DNA of 64,000 bases, from NCBI RefSeq assembly GCF_001424645.1, contig NZ_LMQR01000001.1, positions 62,001 through 126,000 of the forward strand, given 5' to 3'. The translations under genes and the position numbers were made by a program. The notes beneath the pieces were generated by a model. The model did no database searches. It saw nothing but the letters and a program-made list of their open reading frames with translations, and had not been told where the DNA came from. The stretch is from Frigoribacterium sp. Leaf415. GTDB lineage: Bacteria; Actinomycetota; Actinomycetes; Actinomycetales; Microbacteriaceae. Shown in pieces: positions 16,685-24,674 of this stretch (the stretch's first letter is position 1; each line of letters starts with the position of its first letter).

Positions 16685-17965
16685 TCAGCGCACGCGCTTG
16701 ATGGGGATGACGGCCAGGGCGCCGAGGATCGCCGCGACGCCGGCGGCCCAGAGCATCAGGGTGTAGTTCCCCGAGCCGGCGTTGCCGATGCCGAGGAAGA
16801 ACAGCGCGATCGCCGGTGCGAGAGACTGCGGCAGGGCGTTGGCGATGTTGATGACGCCGAGGTCCTTGCCCGGGCGGTCGGCGTTCGGCAGGACGTCGAC
16901 GACGAGTGCCGTGTCGACGGCGGCGTAGATGCCGTAGGCGAAGCCCATGACGATCTCGGCGACGTAGAAGCCGGTGACCGTCTCGGCATGGGCCAGCAGG
17001 ATCAGGCCGACCGCGAAGAGGGCGGTCGAACCTCCGACGAAGACCTTGCGCATCTTGAGCTTGTCGCTCAGCCAGCCCGAGAGCGCGGCGCTCGCCATCA
17101 ACGCGATCGTGTAGAGCAGGACGCCGAAGGCGACCGCGGCCGTGGCGTCGGCGACGTCCGCGATGCCGAGGTGCTCCTGCATGTAGAGCAGCCGGTAGGT
17201 CGTGAACATGAACGTCGCGAGGATGATCAGGAACCGCGACCACCAGGCGAAGGCGAAGTCGCGGTGCTTCAGCGGGTTCGTCCAGAACGAGCTGACCAGG
17301 TTGACGAAGGTGAAGGGCTTGAGGTCGTACTCGGGCAGGTCGTCGCGAGCGACGACGGCGTAGACGAGGATCAGGACGATCGCGAGGATGCCCGGCGCGA
17401 TGAAGAGCACCGGCAGGTTCGCGACGAAGAGCACGGCGAGGTAGGTGCCCGCGAGCACGGCGATGTTCTGCGCCAGCGCGATCACGCTCGAGGCCTTGCC
17501 TCGCTGGAACTGCGGCACGTTGTCGGCGAAGCTCGCGGTCAGGGCGGCGAGCACGGCGTTGGCCGCGACCTGCGCGATGACCCAGGCGATTCCGAGCTGC
17601 AGCACGGTGGGGGCGAATGCGAGCCAGGCGAGGGCGAGCGTGAAGACGACGATGCCGCCCACCAGGTAGGGCCGGCGGCGCCCCCAGCGGGTGCGCGTGC
17701 GGTCACTCAGCGCGCCGACGAGGGGGTTGGCGAGCAGTGCACCGAAGGCGCCGAACGGCAGGACGAGCCCGATGATGCTCGCCGGGTCGTCGGGGTTCAG
17801 CTGCTGCGCCTTGAGCTGCATGCTCACGTACACCGGTGACAGCAAGGCCGCGAACAGGCCGAACTGAGCCAGCCCCAGCGCGATCATGTAGCCCCGCGAC
17901 ACCCTCACGGTGCTGACGGGTTGGGTGAGCACGCCCTGCGTGCCGATGGGGCCTGGGTTGGCCAT
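16685..17965 (-). CDS. MFS transporter, probably for a sugar or polyol
   Basis: A 426-residue 12-TM major facilitator. The loop 2-3 signature GALSDRTRTRWGRRRPYL is clear, with its repeat GWLSDKLKMRKVFVGG in the second half. The start ATG 17965 has AGGAGG five bases upstream. It is divergent from an isomerase and a dehydrogenase gene of sugar/inositol type, with a palindromic operator between, so it likely imports their substrate. NPDDPAS-rich and FTFVNLVSSF loops resemble the actinobacterial sugar/drug MFS subfamily; the substrate is not identified. Confidence 0.85.
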   Translation of the reverse strand: MANPGPIGTQGVLTQPVSTVRVSRGYMIALGLAQFGLFAALLSPVYVSMQLKAQQLNPDDPASIIGLVLPFGAFGALLANPLVGALSDRTRTRWGRRRPYLVGGIVVFTLALAWLAFAPTVLQLGIAWVIAQVAANAVLAALTASFADNVPQFQRGKASSVIALAQNIAVLAGTYLAVLFVANLPVLFIAPGILAIVLILVYAVVARDDLPEYDLKPFTFVNLVSSFWTNPLKHRDFAFAWWSRFLIILATFMFTTYRLLYMQEHLGIADVADATAAVAFGVLLYTIALMASAALSGWLSDKLKMRKVFVGGSTALFAVGLILLAHAETVTGFYVAEIVMGFAYGIYAAVDTALVVDVLPNADRPGKDLGVINIANALPQSLAPAIALFFLGIGNAGSGNYTLMLWAAGVAAILGALAVIPIKRVR

Positions 17966-17984
17966 GACGCCTCCTCGAGTCAAA

Positions 17985-18001
17985 ACCTAGTCGCGCTAGG
18001 T
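17985..18001. promoter_or_regulatory. Palindromic operator ACCTAGTCGCGCTAGGT
   Basis: A perfect 6-5-6 inverted repeat in the divergent region between the MFS gene and the isomerase operon, 20 bp from the MFS start. It has the size and central CG of LacI-family operators. No regulator gene lies next to it. A candidate rightward promoter is TTGTCA (18064-18069) with CAGAGT (18087-18092). Confidence 0.55.
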
Positions 18002-18136
18002 GTTCGCAGAATACACAGCGGGTGTCGCCCGGGCAAGCCGATGCGTCGATTTCGGACGAACTTTTGTCATCGGTCGACATAAGTGACAGAGTTGGGCGCA
18101 GACCACCGGAACCCCTCACGACAAAGGAGTCATCCC

Positions 18137-18940
18137 ATGACCTCGTCACCCTCCGTCCAGCTCTACACGGTCCGAGACGCCGTCTCGGCCGACCTGCAGG
18201 GCGCCGTCGCCCGCATCGCCGAGATCGGCTTCACCCAGGTCGAGCCCTACTCGTTCGTCGAGCGCGCCGACGAGTTCGAGAAGGCCTTCGCCGCCTCCGG
18301 CGTCACCGCCCCCTCCGGTCACGCCCCCGTGATCGACTCCGACGAGCCCGAGCGCGCTTTCGCCGCCGCGGCCCAGCTCGGCATCGGCACCGTGATCGAC
18401 CCGTTCATCCCGAGCGACCGCTGGCAGACCGCCGACGACGCCGCGAAGATCGCCGACCGCGTCAACGAGCTGCAGGTGCTCGCCGCGGCGTCGGGCCTGA
18501 AGTTCGGCTACCACAACCACCAGTGGGAGTTCGCGAACAAGGTCGACGGCCGTCCCGTCTACGACTTCTTCCTCGAGCGCCTGAACGACGACGTCGTCCT
18601 CGAGATCGACACCTTCTGGTCGACCGTCGGCGGCATGGACACCCCGGCGCTGCTGCGTTCGCTGGGTGACCGCGTGCAGTTCCTGCACGTCAAGGACGGC
18701 AAGATCTCGGGCGACATCGCGACCGCCCTGCCCAGCAGCGAGAGCGCCCTCGAGGTGCCCGACGCGCTCGCCGCCGCCTTCAAGAACCAGACCCCGGCCG
18801 GACAGGGCGACGTGGACGTCGCCGCCGTGCTCGCCGCCGCGCCGCACGCGCTGCGCGTCGTCGAGTTCGACGACTACGCGAAGGACGTCTTCGAAGGCGT
18901 CGCCGAGTCCTTCGCCTGGCTGCAGGAGAACGACAAGTGA
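18137..18940 (+). CDS. Sugar phosphate isomerase/epimerase-type TIM barrel protein
   Basis: A 267-residue AP-endonuclease-2/IolE-type barrel. Visible are VQLYTVRD at the start, VEPYSFVE, FGYHNHQWEF, VVLEIDTFW and FLHVKDGK, which place the metal ligands (E, D, H, E) in order. Family members isomerise or dehydrate ketoses and inositol derivatives. AAAGGAG at 18123-18129 precedes the ATG. Its stop overlaps the start of the Gfo/Idh gene by GTGA. Together with the divergent MFS gene it probably forms an uptake-and-oxidation pathway for a sugar or cyclitol. Confidence 0.85.
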   Translation: MTSSPSVQLYTVRDAVSADLQGAVARIAEIGFTQVEPYSFVERADEFEKAFAASGVTAPSGHAPVIDSDEPERAFAAAAQLGIGTVIDPFIPSDRWQTADDAAKIADRVNELQVLAAASGLKFGYHNHQWEFANKVDGRPVYDFFLERLNDDVVLEIDTFWSTVGGMDTPALLRSLGDRVQFLHVKDGKISGDIATALPSSESALEVPDALAAAFKNQTPAGQGDVDVAAVLAAAPHALRVVEFDDYAKDVFEGVAESFAWLQENDK

Positions 18941-20064
18941 GCGGCGTCGACACGACCGCCGGTCGCACGGGACGCGTCGGCGTCGGCGTCATCGGCGCGG
19001 GCGTCATCAGCGGCACCTACTTCGAGAACATGACGCAGTTCGCCGACCTCGAGGTGCTCTTCGTCGCCGACCTCGACCTCGACCGTGCCAAGGCGCAGGC
19101 CGAGACGTACGGCGTCCCGGGTCACGGCACGGTCGACGAGCTGCTCGCGATCGACGAGATCGAGATCGTCGTCAACCTGACGATCCCGGCCGTGCACGCC
19201 GAGGTCGGACGTCAGATCATCGCCGCCGGCAAGAACGTCTGGAGCGAGAAGCCCCTCGCCCTCGACCACGAGTCCGCGCGTGACCTGCTCGCCGCCGCCG
19301 AGGCGGCCGGCGTGCGCGTCGCGTGTGCGCCCGACACGGTGCTCGGCGCCGGCATCCAGACCGCGATGCGCGCCATCGCCCGTGGTGACATCGGCCAGCC
19401 CCTGACGGCGACCACGATGTTCCACGTGCCCGGGCCCGAGTCGTGGCACCCCAACCCCGACTTCCTGTTCGCACTCGGGGCCGGCCCGCTCTTCGACATG
19501 GGGCCGTACTACGTGACGACCTTGGTGCACGCGTTCGGCTCGGCCAGCCGCGTCAGCGCGGTCTCGTCGAAGTCGTTCGACACCCGCACCATCGGCAGCG
19601 GCCCGCGCGCGGGTCAGACGTTCCCGGTCGAGGTGCCGACGCACCACGCGGCGCTCATCGAGTTCGCGGGCGGGCAGTCGGCCCAGTCCACGTTCTCGTT
19701 CCAGAACGCGCTGCCCCGCATGGGCTTCGTCGAGATCAGCGGCACCGAGGGCACCCTCGTGCTGCCCGACCCCAACACGTTCGAGGGCGACTCGAGCCTG
19801 TGGCGCTTCGGCCAGGACGAACCCGAGACGCTCGCCGCCGCGGGGTCGACCTACGGCCGTGGCTCGGGCGTGCTCGACCTGGCACGGGCGATCCGCGGTG
19901 GCGATGCCGAGCGCGCCAGCGGGGCCGTCGCCTCGCACGTGCTCGACGTGCTGCTGGCGATCTCGTCGGCCGCCGAGCAGGGTGCGCCGGTCTCGGTCGA
20001 GTCCGCCGTGCAGCAGCCGGTGCCGCTCGACGAGAGCTGGGACCCCTCGGCCGCGACGCTCTAG
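18937..20064 (+). CDS. Gfo/Idh/MocA family oxidoreductase
   Basis: A 375-residue NAD(P)-dependent dehydrogenase. The Rossmann start is VGVIGAGVISGTYFENM, the EKP signature is WSEKPLALD at about 100, and the C-terminal alpha/beta domain follows with GAGPLFDMGPYYVTTL. These enzymes oxidise or epimerise sugars and inositols. The GTG start overlaps the isomerase stop. It ends before two consecutive strong hairpins at 20104-20201. Confidence 0.9.
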   Translation: MSGVDTTAGRTGRVGVGVIGAGVISGTYFENMTQFADLEVLFVADLDLDRAKAQAETYGVPGHGTVDELLAIDEIEIVVNLTIPAVHAEVGRQIIAAGKNVWSEKPLALDHESARDLLAAAEAAGVRVACAPDTVLGAGIQTAMRAIARGDIGQPLTATTMFHVPGPESWHPNPDFLFALGAGPLFDMGPYYVTTLVHAFGSASRVSAVSSKSFDTRTIGSGPRAGQTFPVEVPTHHAALIEFAGGQSAQSTFSFQNALPRMGFVEISGTEGTLVLPDPNTFEGDSSLWRFGQDEPETLAAAGSTYGRGSGVLDLARAIRGGDAERASGAVASHVLDVLLAISSAAEQGAPVSVESAVQQPVPLDESWDPSAATL

Positions 20065-20103
20065 TCCGGCGGGCGGGCGGGCCGGGCCTGGCCGCCGGGA
20101 TGT

Positions 20104-20145
20104 CACGACGTGCCGCTCACCTTCGGAGGTGGGCGGCACGTCGTG
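20104..20145 (+). terminator. Strong 18-bp hairpin
   Basis: CACGACGTGCCGCTCACC pairs with GGTGGGCGGCACGTCGTG (one G-T pair) around TTCGGA. It is 39 bp after the Gfo/Idh stop. Confidence 0.75.
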
Positions 20146-20162
20146 TCTCCTGGGTGCAGGAA

Positions 20163-20201
20163 CGGGCCCGCCGCGCGGATTCAGGTCGCGCGGCGGGCCC
20201 G
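20163..20201. terminator. Perfect 15-bp hairpin
   Basis: Arms 20163-20177 and 20187-20201 are fully complementary (CGGGCCCGCCGCGCG). It follows the previous hairpin directly and lies downstream of the minus-strand small gene at 20278, so it may stop transcription from that side. Confidence 0.7.
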
Positions 20202-20277
20202 GGTCTCATGGGGCAGCCCGGACGGGCCGCCCGGGCGGGACAGTCGGGGTGGGGCGACCCCGACCGGCCGGTGCCGA

Positions 20278-20550
20278 CTACGCGGTGCGGATCGAACCGG
20301 TCGCGGTGTGGATCGTGCCCGTGGCCGTGCGAACGGATGCCGTGGCGGCCGAGAGGCGACGCAGCGCGCTGGCGGTGTACCGGCCGATCGACAGGTCGCG
20401 GCGAGCCGAGGTGCTGACGTACGAGCCGGGGGCGACGTCGGCGGCGAGCGAGCCGACGTAGGAGCCGACCGTCGGGGCGGCGGTCGTGCTGACGTAGCGG
20501 CCGCCGAGCGGGGTGACGGCGGTGCGGGTGGTCGTGGCGGTGGTGTTCAC
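20278..20550 (-). CDS. Small G-x-Y repeat protein of unknown function
   Basis: A 90-residue protein starting at GTG 20550 with GAGGAG six bases upstream, a convincing ribosome site. It is Thr/Ala/Ser-rich and has four copies of a short motif: GGRYVST, VGSYVGS, PGSYVST, IGRYTAS. The tail repeats TATGTIHTATGSIRTA. There is no membrane segment or signal peptide. A promoter overlapped by a 17-bp palindrome lies 130 bp upstream, giving a long leader. I do not recognise the family; the repeats suggest a structural or binding role. Confidence 0.6.
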   Translation of the reverse strand: MNTTATTTRTAVTPLGGRYVSTTAAPTVGSYVGSLAADVAPGSYVSTSARRDLSIGRYTASALRRLSAATASVRTATGTIHTATGSIRTA

Positions 20551-20683
20551 GGTGACTCCTCGGGGCTGGGCGGATCGTGCTGGTCGGGGGCCCGCGATCG
20601 GGGGATCGAGCGGGCGGCCGATGGCGGGGAGGGCTGCGCCGAGATGCTCGACGGTGGCCCTGGCCTCCGTCGGCGTTGTCCCC

Positions 20684-20713
20684 ACCATACGCCTTCTTTT
20701 GAAGGATTCAAAA
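20684..20713 (-). promoter_or_regulatory. Promoter with perfect palindrome over the -35
   Basis: On the minus strand TTGAAT (-35) and TATGGT (-10) are 16 bases apart. TTTTGAAGGATTCAAAA (20697-20713) is a perfect 7-3-7 palindrome covering the -35 box and is a likely operator. The region 20551-20897 otherwise holds only the leader of the small gene and the REP-A hairpin. Confidence 0.55.
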
Positions 20714-20794
20714 CAATGCGGGCCGATCCTCGTTTCTCGGCCAGGACGTGCCGCCCGCCCCGCGCGCCCCGAGCCGCGCCTCCTGCTCGAGGCC

Positions 20795-20854
20795 GCACCA
20801 CGCTCGCGTCGTCGAACCACCCCCGCGGGTGGTTCGACGACGCGACGGTGGTGC
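20795..20854. repeat. REP-A hairpin, copy 1
   Basis: Outer arms GCACCAC/GTGGTGC and inner arms CGCGTCGTCGAACCAC/GTGGTTCGACGACGCG with a short loop. The same core recurs at 31903, and a related one at 34628 and 35736. Confidence 0.75.
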
Positions 20855-20885
20855 GTCCTCGTCGGAGGGCCGGCACCCCGTCGGG

Positions 20886-20891
20886 CAGGAT
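20886..20891 (+). promoter_or_regulatory. Leaderless -10 (CAGGAT)
   Basis: CAGGAT lies six bases before the ATG at 20898. Confidence 0.4.
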
Positions 20892-20897
20892 GGGCGC

Positions 20898-21677
20898 ATG
20901 CCCGCACCCACCGCGTCCCTGCCCACCGCCCTCGTCACCGGCGCGTCCGGCGGCATCGGCGCCGAGTTCGCCCGGCGGCTCGCGCCCGACCACGATGTGG
21001 TGATCGTGGCGCGTAGCGGCGACCGCCTCGAGCAGGTGAGGGCCGAGCTCGAGGCGACCCGCGCCTCCGGGTCGTTCACGGCCGTGGTCGCCGACCTGTC
21101 GACGCCCGACGGGGTCGAGACCGTCCTGGCCGCGGTCGCCGACCGCGCGATCGACGTGCTGGTGAACAACGCCGGCGTCGGCTCGCACGGGGCGTTCGCC
21201 GAGTCCGACCCCGCCGCCGTCCAGGGGCAGGTACACCTCAACTGCTCGCAGGTGGTCGCGCTGACGCGCGCGCTGCTGCCCGGCATGACGGCCCGCCGAC
21301 GCGGCACGGTGGTCAACGTCGCCTCGACCGCGGCGTTCCAGCCGATCCCGACGATGGCGGTCTACGGGGCGACCAAGGCGTTCGTGCTCTCGTTCAGCGA
21401 GGCGCTGCACGCCGAGGTGCGCGGGTCGGGCGTCACCGTCACGGCCCTCTGCCCGGGGGCGACCGAGACCGGGTTCTTCGCCGCGACCGGGAGCGACTTC
21501 CTCACGAGCGGTCGCCAGACGCCCGAGCAGGTCGTCACCGCGGCACTGCGGGCCGTGCGCCGCCGTCGTCCCGTCGTGGTCAGCGGGCTCGGCAACGCGA
21601 TCGGCGCCCAGGCGCACCGCTTCCTGCCCCGCCGGCTCGTGACCGCGGCCTCGGCCCTGATCGTCCGCGAGCGCTAG
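20898..21677 (+). CDS. Short-chain dehydrogenase/reductase
   Basis: A 259-residue classical SDR. TGASGGIGAEFARRL is the NAD(P)-binding turn, LVNNAGVGSHG the NNAG motif, NVASTAAF holds the catalytic Ser and VYGATKAF the YxxxK pair. The substrate is unknown. It closely resembles in layout the SDR at 58848 (ether-lipid locus). Its stop overlaps the convergent fic stop in a CTAG tetranucleotide. Confidence 0.88.
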   Translation: MPAPTASLPTALVTGASGGIGAEFARRLAPDHDVVIVARSGDRLEQVRAELEATRASGSFTAVVADLSTPDGVETVLAAVADRAIDVLVNNAGVGSHGAFAESDPAAVQGQVHLNCSQVVALTRALLPGMTARRRGTVVNVASTAAFQPIPTMAVYGATKAFVLSFSEALHAEVRGSGVTVTALCPGATETGFFAATGSDFLTSGRQTPEQVVTAALRAVRRRRPVVVSGLGNAIGAQAHRFLPRRLVTAASALIVRER

Positions 21678-22906
21678 GCGCCGGGCCCGGGTCGTCGGCC
21701 GCGCTTGGCCCGCACGGCGAACGCGTCGAGGGCGACGAGCACGTCGGGCGCCTCGTACAGGCGTCCGCGGCGTGCCTCACCGATCGGCCGCACGATGCCG
21801 TCGTCGACGAGTCGCTCGATGCCGGCCCGGGCGTTGTTCGTCGCGACCCCGAGTTCGCGGGCGACCGACGGCACGTCGACGACGGGCTGGCGTTGCAGCA
21901 CGTCGAGCAGGCGTCGACCGACCGACCCCGCGCGGGCGGTCGTGAGTTCGTCCCACTGCAGGCGGAGCCGGGTCAGGTCGGTCACGAGCGAACGGCCGTT
22001 GTCGACCGCCTCGACGGTCGCGCGGGTGAAGGCGCGGACGATCGGCTCGACGTCGCCGTCGCGATAGGCCCCGAGTGCGTCGAAGTACCCCGAGGCGTCC
22101 CGCAGGAGGCCGGCCGAGACCGGCACCGTCACCTGACGCATGACGCCCAGCCGTCGCAGCATCGAGTGGACGATCGCGCGACCCGTCCTGCCGTTGCCGT
22201 CGGGGAAGGGGTGGATGGTCTCGAACTGCGCGTGGGTCAGCGCGACGTGCACGAGGGCCGGCAGGTCGTCACGACGGGCGAAGGCGAGCACGTCCTCCAT
22301 GGCTCGCGTCACCCTCTCGGCGCGGGGCGGCACGAAGTCCGCCGTGTGCGGGCTCGTTCCCGTGCCGCCGATCCACACCTGCTGATCGCGCCAGCGGCCC
22401 GTGTGATGCGGTTGCTCGTCGCCCAGGAGGGCCGCGTGCATCGCGATCACGGCAGCGTCGTCGAGGTCGTCGGCCAGGGCGACGGCGGCCTCCATCGCGT
22501 GGGCGTTGGCGATGACGAGCCGGGCGTTCGTCCCGGCCTTGCGGCCGAGGGCGGCGAGGGCGATGCCACGGGGCATGGCCGTGAGGTTCTCGATCTCGGA
22601 GCTCGACGCGCTCTCGCTCCGCAGCAGGATCGCCGCGAAAGGGGCGGTGAACGCTCCCACCTCGGCGTCGAAGCGGGCCAGCTCGGCGACGGCGTCCTCG
22701 CAGTCGACCACGAGGTCCGCGGGCAGGTTCGGCGCGGCCGCCCCGGCGATGGCCGGGGTGACGGCGGCCTCGTACGGCCCGCGTGACCGCAGTCGAGCTC
22801 GGCGGGAGAGCGGGGCGTCCTCGTCGTCGTCCCAGGGGTGGCTCTCGTACTCGACCCGCGGCCACGAGGGCGGAGGAACCATGGGCATGCCATCCACCTT
22901 AGCCAT
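21674..22906 (-). CDS. Fic family protein (adenylyltransferase)
   Basis: A 410-residue Fic protein with the catalytic motif HPFPDGNGRTGR at about residue 230. An upstream SSSEIENL segment (about residue 100) fits the class II inhibitory helix (S/T)xxxE, so activity is probably self-inhibited in cis. A winged-helix region follows (VDVPSVARELGVATNNARAG). Fic proteins AMPylate or de-AMPylate target hydroxyls. The ATG at 22906 lies within a quasi-palindrome CCACNTTANCCATGG; ATG 22888 with AAGGTGG upstream is a credible alternative start. Confidence 0.88.
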   Translation of the reverse strand: MAKVDGMPMVPPPSWPRVEYESHPWDDDEDAPLSRRARLRSRGPYEAAVTPAIAGAAAPNLPADLVVDCEDAVAELARFDAEVGAFTAPFAAILLRSESASSSEIENLTAMPRGIALAALGRKAGTNARLVIANAHAMEAAVALADDLDDAAVIAMHAALLGDEQPHHTGRWRDQQVWIGGTGTSPHTADFVPPRAERVTRAMEDVLAFARRDDLPALVHVALTHAQFETIHPFPDGNGRTGRAIVHSMLRRLGVMRQVTVPVSAGLLRDASGYFDALGAYRDGDVEPIVRAFTRATVEAVDNGRSLVTDLTRLRLQWDELTTARAGSVGRRLLDVLQRQPVVDVPSVARELGVATNNARAGIERLVDDGIVRPIGEARRGRLYEAPDVLVALDAFAVRAKRGRRPGPGA

Positions 22907-22916
22907 GGTTAGTGGA

Positions 22917-23666
22917 TCAAACGTTCTCTCGACGAACGAGGGCGGCGTCGCGTGCCGCGACGAGCAGGTCGGTCAGCACCGTGCCGGTCGCCCCGCGGTC
23001 CTCGGGGTGCCACTGGACGCACCACACCGGCGCCGTGTCGTGTTCGACGGCCTCGACCGTGCCGTCGTCGGCCCAGGCCACCGCGCGCAGCCCCTCGCCC
23101 AGGCGTCCCACCGCCTGGTGGTGCGAGCTGCGCACGACGAGCGACGTCGTGCCGAGCATCGTCGCGAGCGTGCTGCCGTCCGCGAGGCGGACCGGGTGGT
23201 CGACCATGCTGTCCTCGACGCTGTCGGGGTTCACGTGGCCGGGGTGGTCGAGGTGCTGCACGAGGTCGCCGCCGAGCGCCACGTCGACCACCTGCATGCC
23301 GCGACAGATGCCGACCAGCGGCACCCGCGCCTCCACGGACCCGCGCACCACCTCGAACTGCACCCGGTCGGCGTCGGCGAAGGTCTGGCCCCGCCCCGGG
23401 TAGTCGGCGGGGCCGCCGTAGTGGCTCGGGTCGACGTCCTCACCGCCGGTGACGAGCACCGCGTCGGCCTCGGCGAGGGCGGCGTGCACGTCGCCGAGCC
23501 GGTTCGCGGGCACCCGGCGCACCGCGAAGCCGACCTGCTCGGCGGCGGCGACCACGGAGGTCGACAGCTCGTCGAGCTCGCGCTCGAACGCGGGGTCGTC
23601 GCGGGCCTCGTCGGTCACGTCGAGGACCAACAGGTTCAGGAGGCGCGGTGTGGGCGAGTCGCTCAT
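22917..23666 (-). CDS. Class I glutamine amidotransferase-like hydrolase (peptidase C26, PuuD-like)
   Basis: A 249-residue enzyme of the gamma-glutamyl-GABA hydrolase type. The nucleophile elbow is VGICRGMQVVDVALGG, the oxyanion loop VTGGEDVDP, and the catalytic His-Glu pair CVQWHPED. It would hydrolyse gamma-glutamyl amides. The start is likely leaderless: CAGGAT is six bases before the ATG. It ends 11 bp upstream of the fic start on the same strand. Confidence 0.85.
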   Translation of the reverse strand: MSDSPTPRLLNLLVLDVTDEARDDPAFERELDELSTSVVAAAEQVGFAVRRVPANRLGDVHAALAEADAVLVTGGEDVDPSHYGGPADYPGRGQTFADADRVQFEVVRGSVEARVPLVGICRGMQVVDVALGGDLVQHLDHPGHVNPDSVEDSMVDHPVRLADGSTLATMLGTTSLVVRSSHHQAVGRLGEGLRAVAWADDGTVEAVEHDTAPVWCVQWHPEDRGATGTVLTDLLVAARDAALVRRENV

Positions 23667-23672
23667 CTCGCC

Positions 23673-23678
23673 ATCCTG
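23673..23678 (-). promoter_or_regulatory. Leaderless -10 (CAGGAT)
   Basis: On the minus strand CAGGAT, then GGCGAG, then the ATG at 23666. Confidence 0.45.
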
Positions 23679-23751
23679 GCAGCCCGGCCCCGGCCCCGGC
23701 CCCGCGACGCCGTCCCCGCCCCGGCCCCGCGGAGCCGGGCGCGACGGGTCG

Positions 23752-24528
23752 CTAGTCGGTGCCGTCGATCCCGCCGAGCCGTTCGAGCACGCCCGTGAGG
23801 ATCGTGCCGGCCGCGTCGGGCAGCACGTGGTGGTTCATGTAGATCGCCTCGAGCCAGGGGAGCACCTCGTCGCGACCCCAGCCGACGGCGTCCCAGTCGA
23901 TGCCGGGCAGGGCCTTCGTGAGGGGCTGGTCGGTCCGCGGGTCGAGCCAGGCCTCGGCGATCGGCACGGCGTCGGACGCGCCCTGCGGCGTCCAGCTCAG
24001 CGCGATCGGGTGGTCGTCGCCCTCGATGTGGTCGTGCTCGACGGCGCCCGAGCCGAGCCACGGCAGGGTGAGCAGCTCGCCTTCGATGTCGACCTCGATC
24101 AGGTCGAGCTTGCGGGGCTCCTCGACCTCGCAGACGTAGAGGTCGAAGCCGGCGTCGTGCCAGGCGGCGGCCTCGTCGACCTCGTCGAGCAGGTCGGGCA
24201 TGCGGCGGTGCAGGTCGACGATCAGCCGGGTCGACCACTCGACGAGCACCCGCGTGTCGGCGACGCCGAAGGGGCTGAGGTCGCTGTCGTCGCCGTTCGC
24301 GAGGTGGAAGTGGTGCTCGACGTCGCCGGAGGGCGTGGTCTCGAGGTGCACCTGCCCGGTCTCGTAGCCGACGTACAGCGCGGTGATCAGGTCGTCGTCG
24401 TCGTACTCGGCGTAGAGGTTCGGCTTGCCGAGCGCGGTCGGCAGCGGCGTCTGCGCGGCCGGGCGCTGGCCCAGGTCGAGCACGGCACGGAAATGGGTGG
24501 TGGGGAGCCTCAGGCTCATGTCGGTCAC
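23752..24528 (-). CDS. Protein of unknown function
   Basis: A 258-residue soluble, acidic protein (pattern DDDDLITALYVGYETG near the start; HHFHLANGDDSD around residue 75; AWHDAGFDLYVCEV near 125). Strand/helix alternation suggests an alpha/beta fold. I recognise no domain. GTG 24528 and ATG 24519 are both possible starts; neither has a clear ribosome site. It is monocistronic, flanked by the amidotransferase gene and the fructose operon terminator. Confidence 0.6.
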   Translation of the reverse strand: MTDMSLRLPTTHFRAVLDLGQRPAAQTPLPTALGKPNLYAEYDDDDLITALYVGYETGQVHLETTPSGDVEHHFHLANGDDSDLSPFGVADTRVLVEWSTRLIVDLHRRMPDLLDEVDEAAAWHDAGFDLYVCEVEEPRKLDLIEVDIEGELLTLPWLGSGAVEHDHIEGDDHPIALSWTPQGASDAVPIAEAWLDPRTDQPLTKALPGIDWDAVGWGRDEVLPWLEAIYMNHHVLPDAAGTILTGVLERLGGIDGTD

Positions 24529-24601
24529 GGCGTGGGGTCCAATCGGTTGCTCACGCCAGGGTAGAGGACGCGACCGCCCGTCCGCGGCCCGTCCACGGCG
24601 A

Positions 24602-24639
24602 AGGAGGCGCGCTCCGGGACTCCCCGGAGCGCGCCTCCT
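24602..24639 (-). terminator. Terminator of the fructose operon made of two inverted GGAGGCGCG motifs
   Basis: Perfect 17-bp arms (24602-24618, 24623-24639) with loop ACTC. Each arm contains AGGAGGCGCG in opposite orientation, as in the hairpin at 3654-3685. Confidence 0.8.
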
Positions 24640-24674
24640 CGTGTGGTCACCTCAGCGGCGACGCGCCTCCGCGC

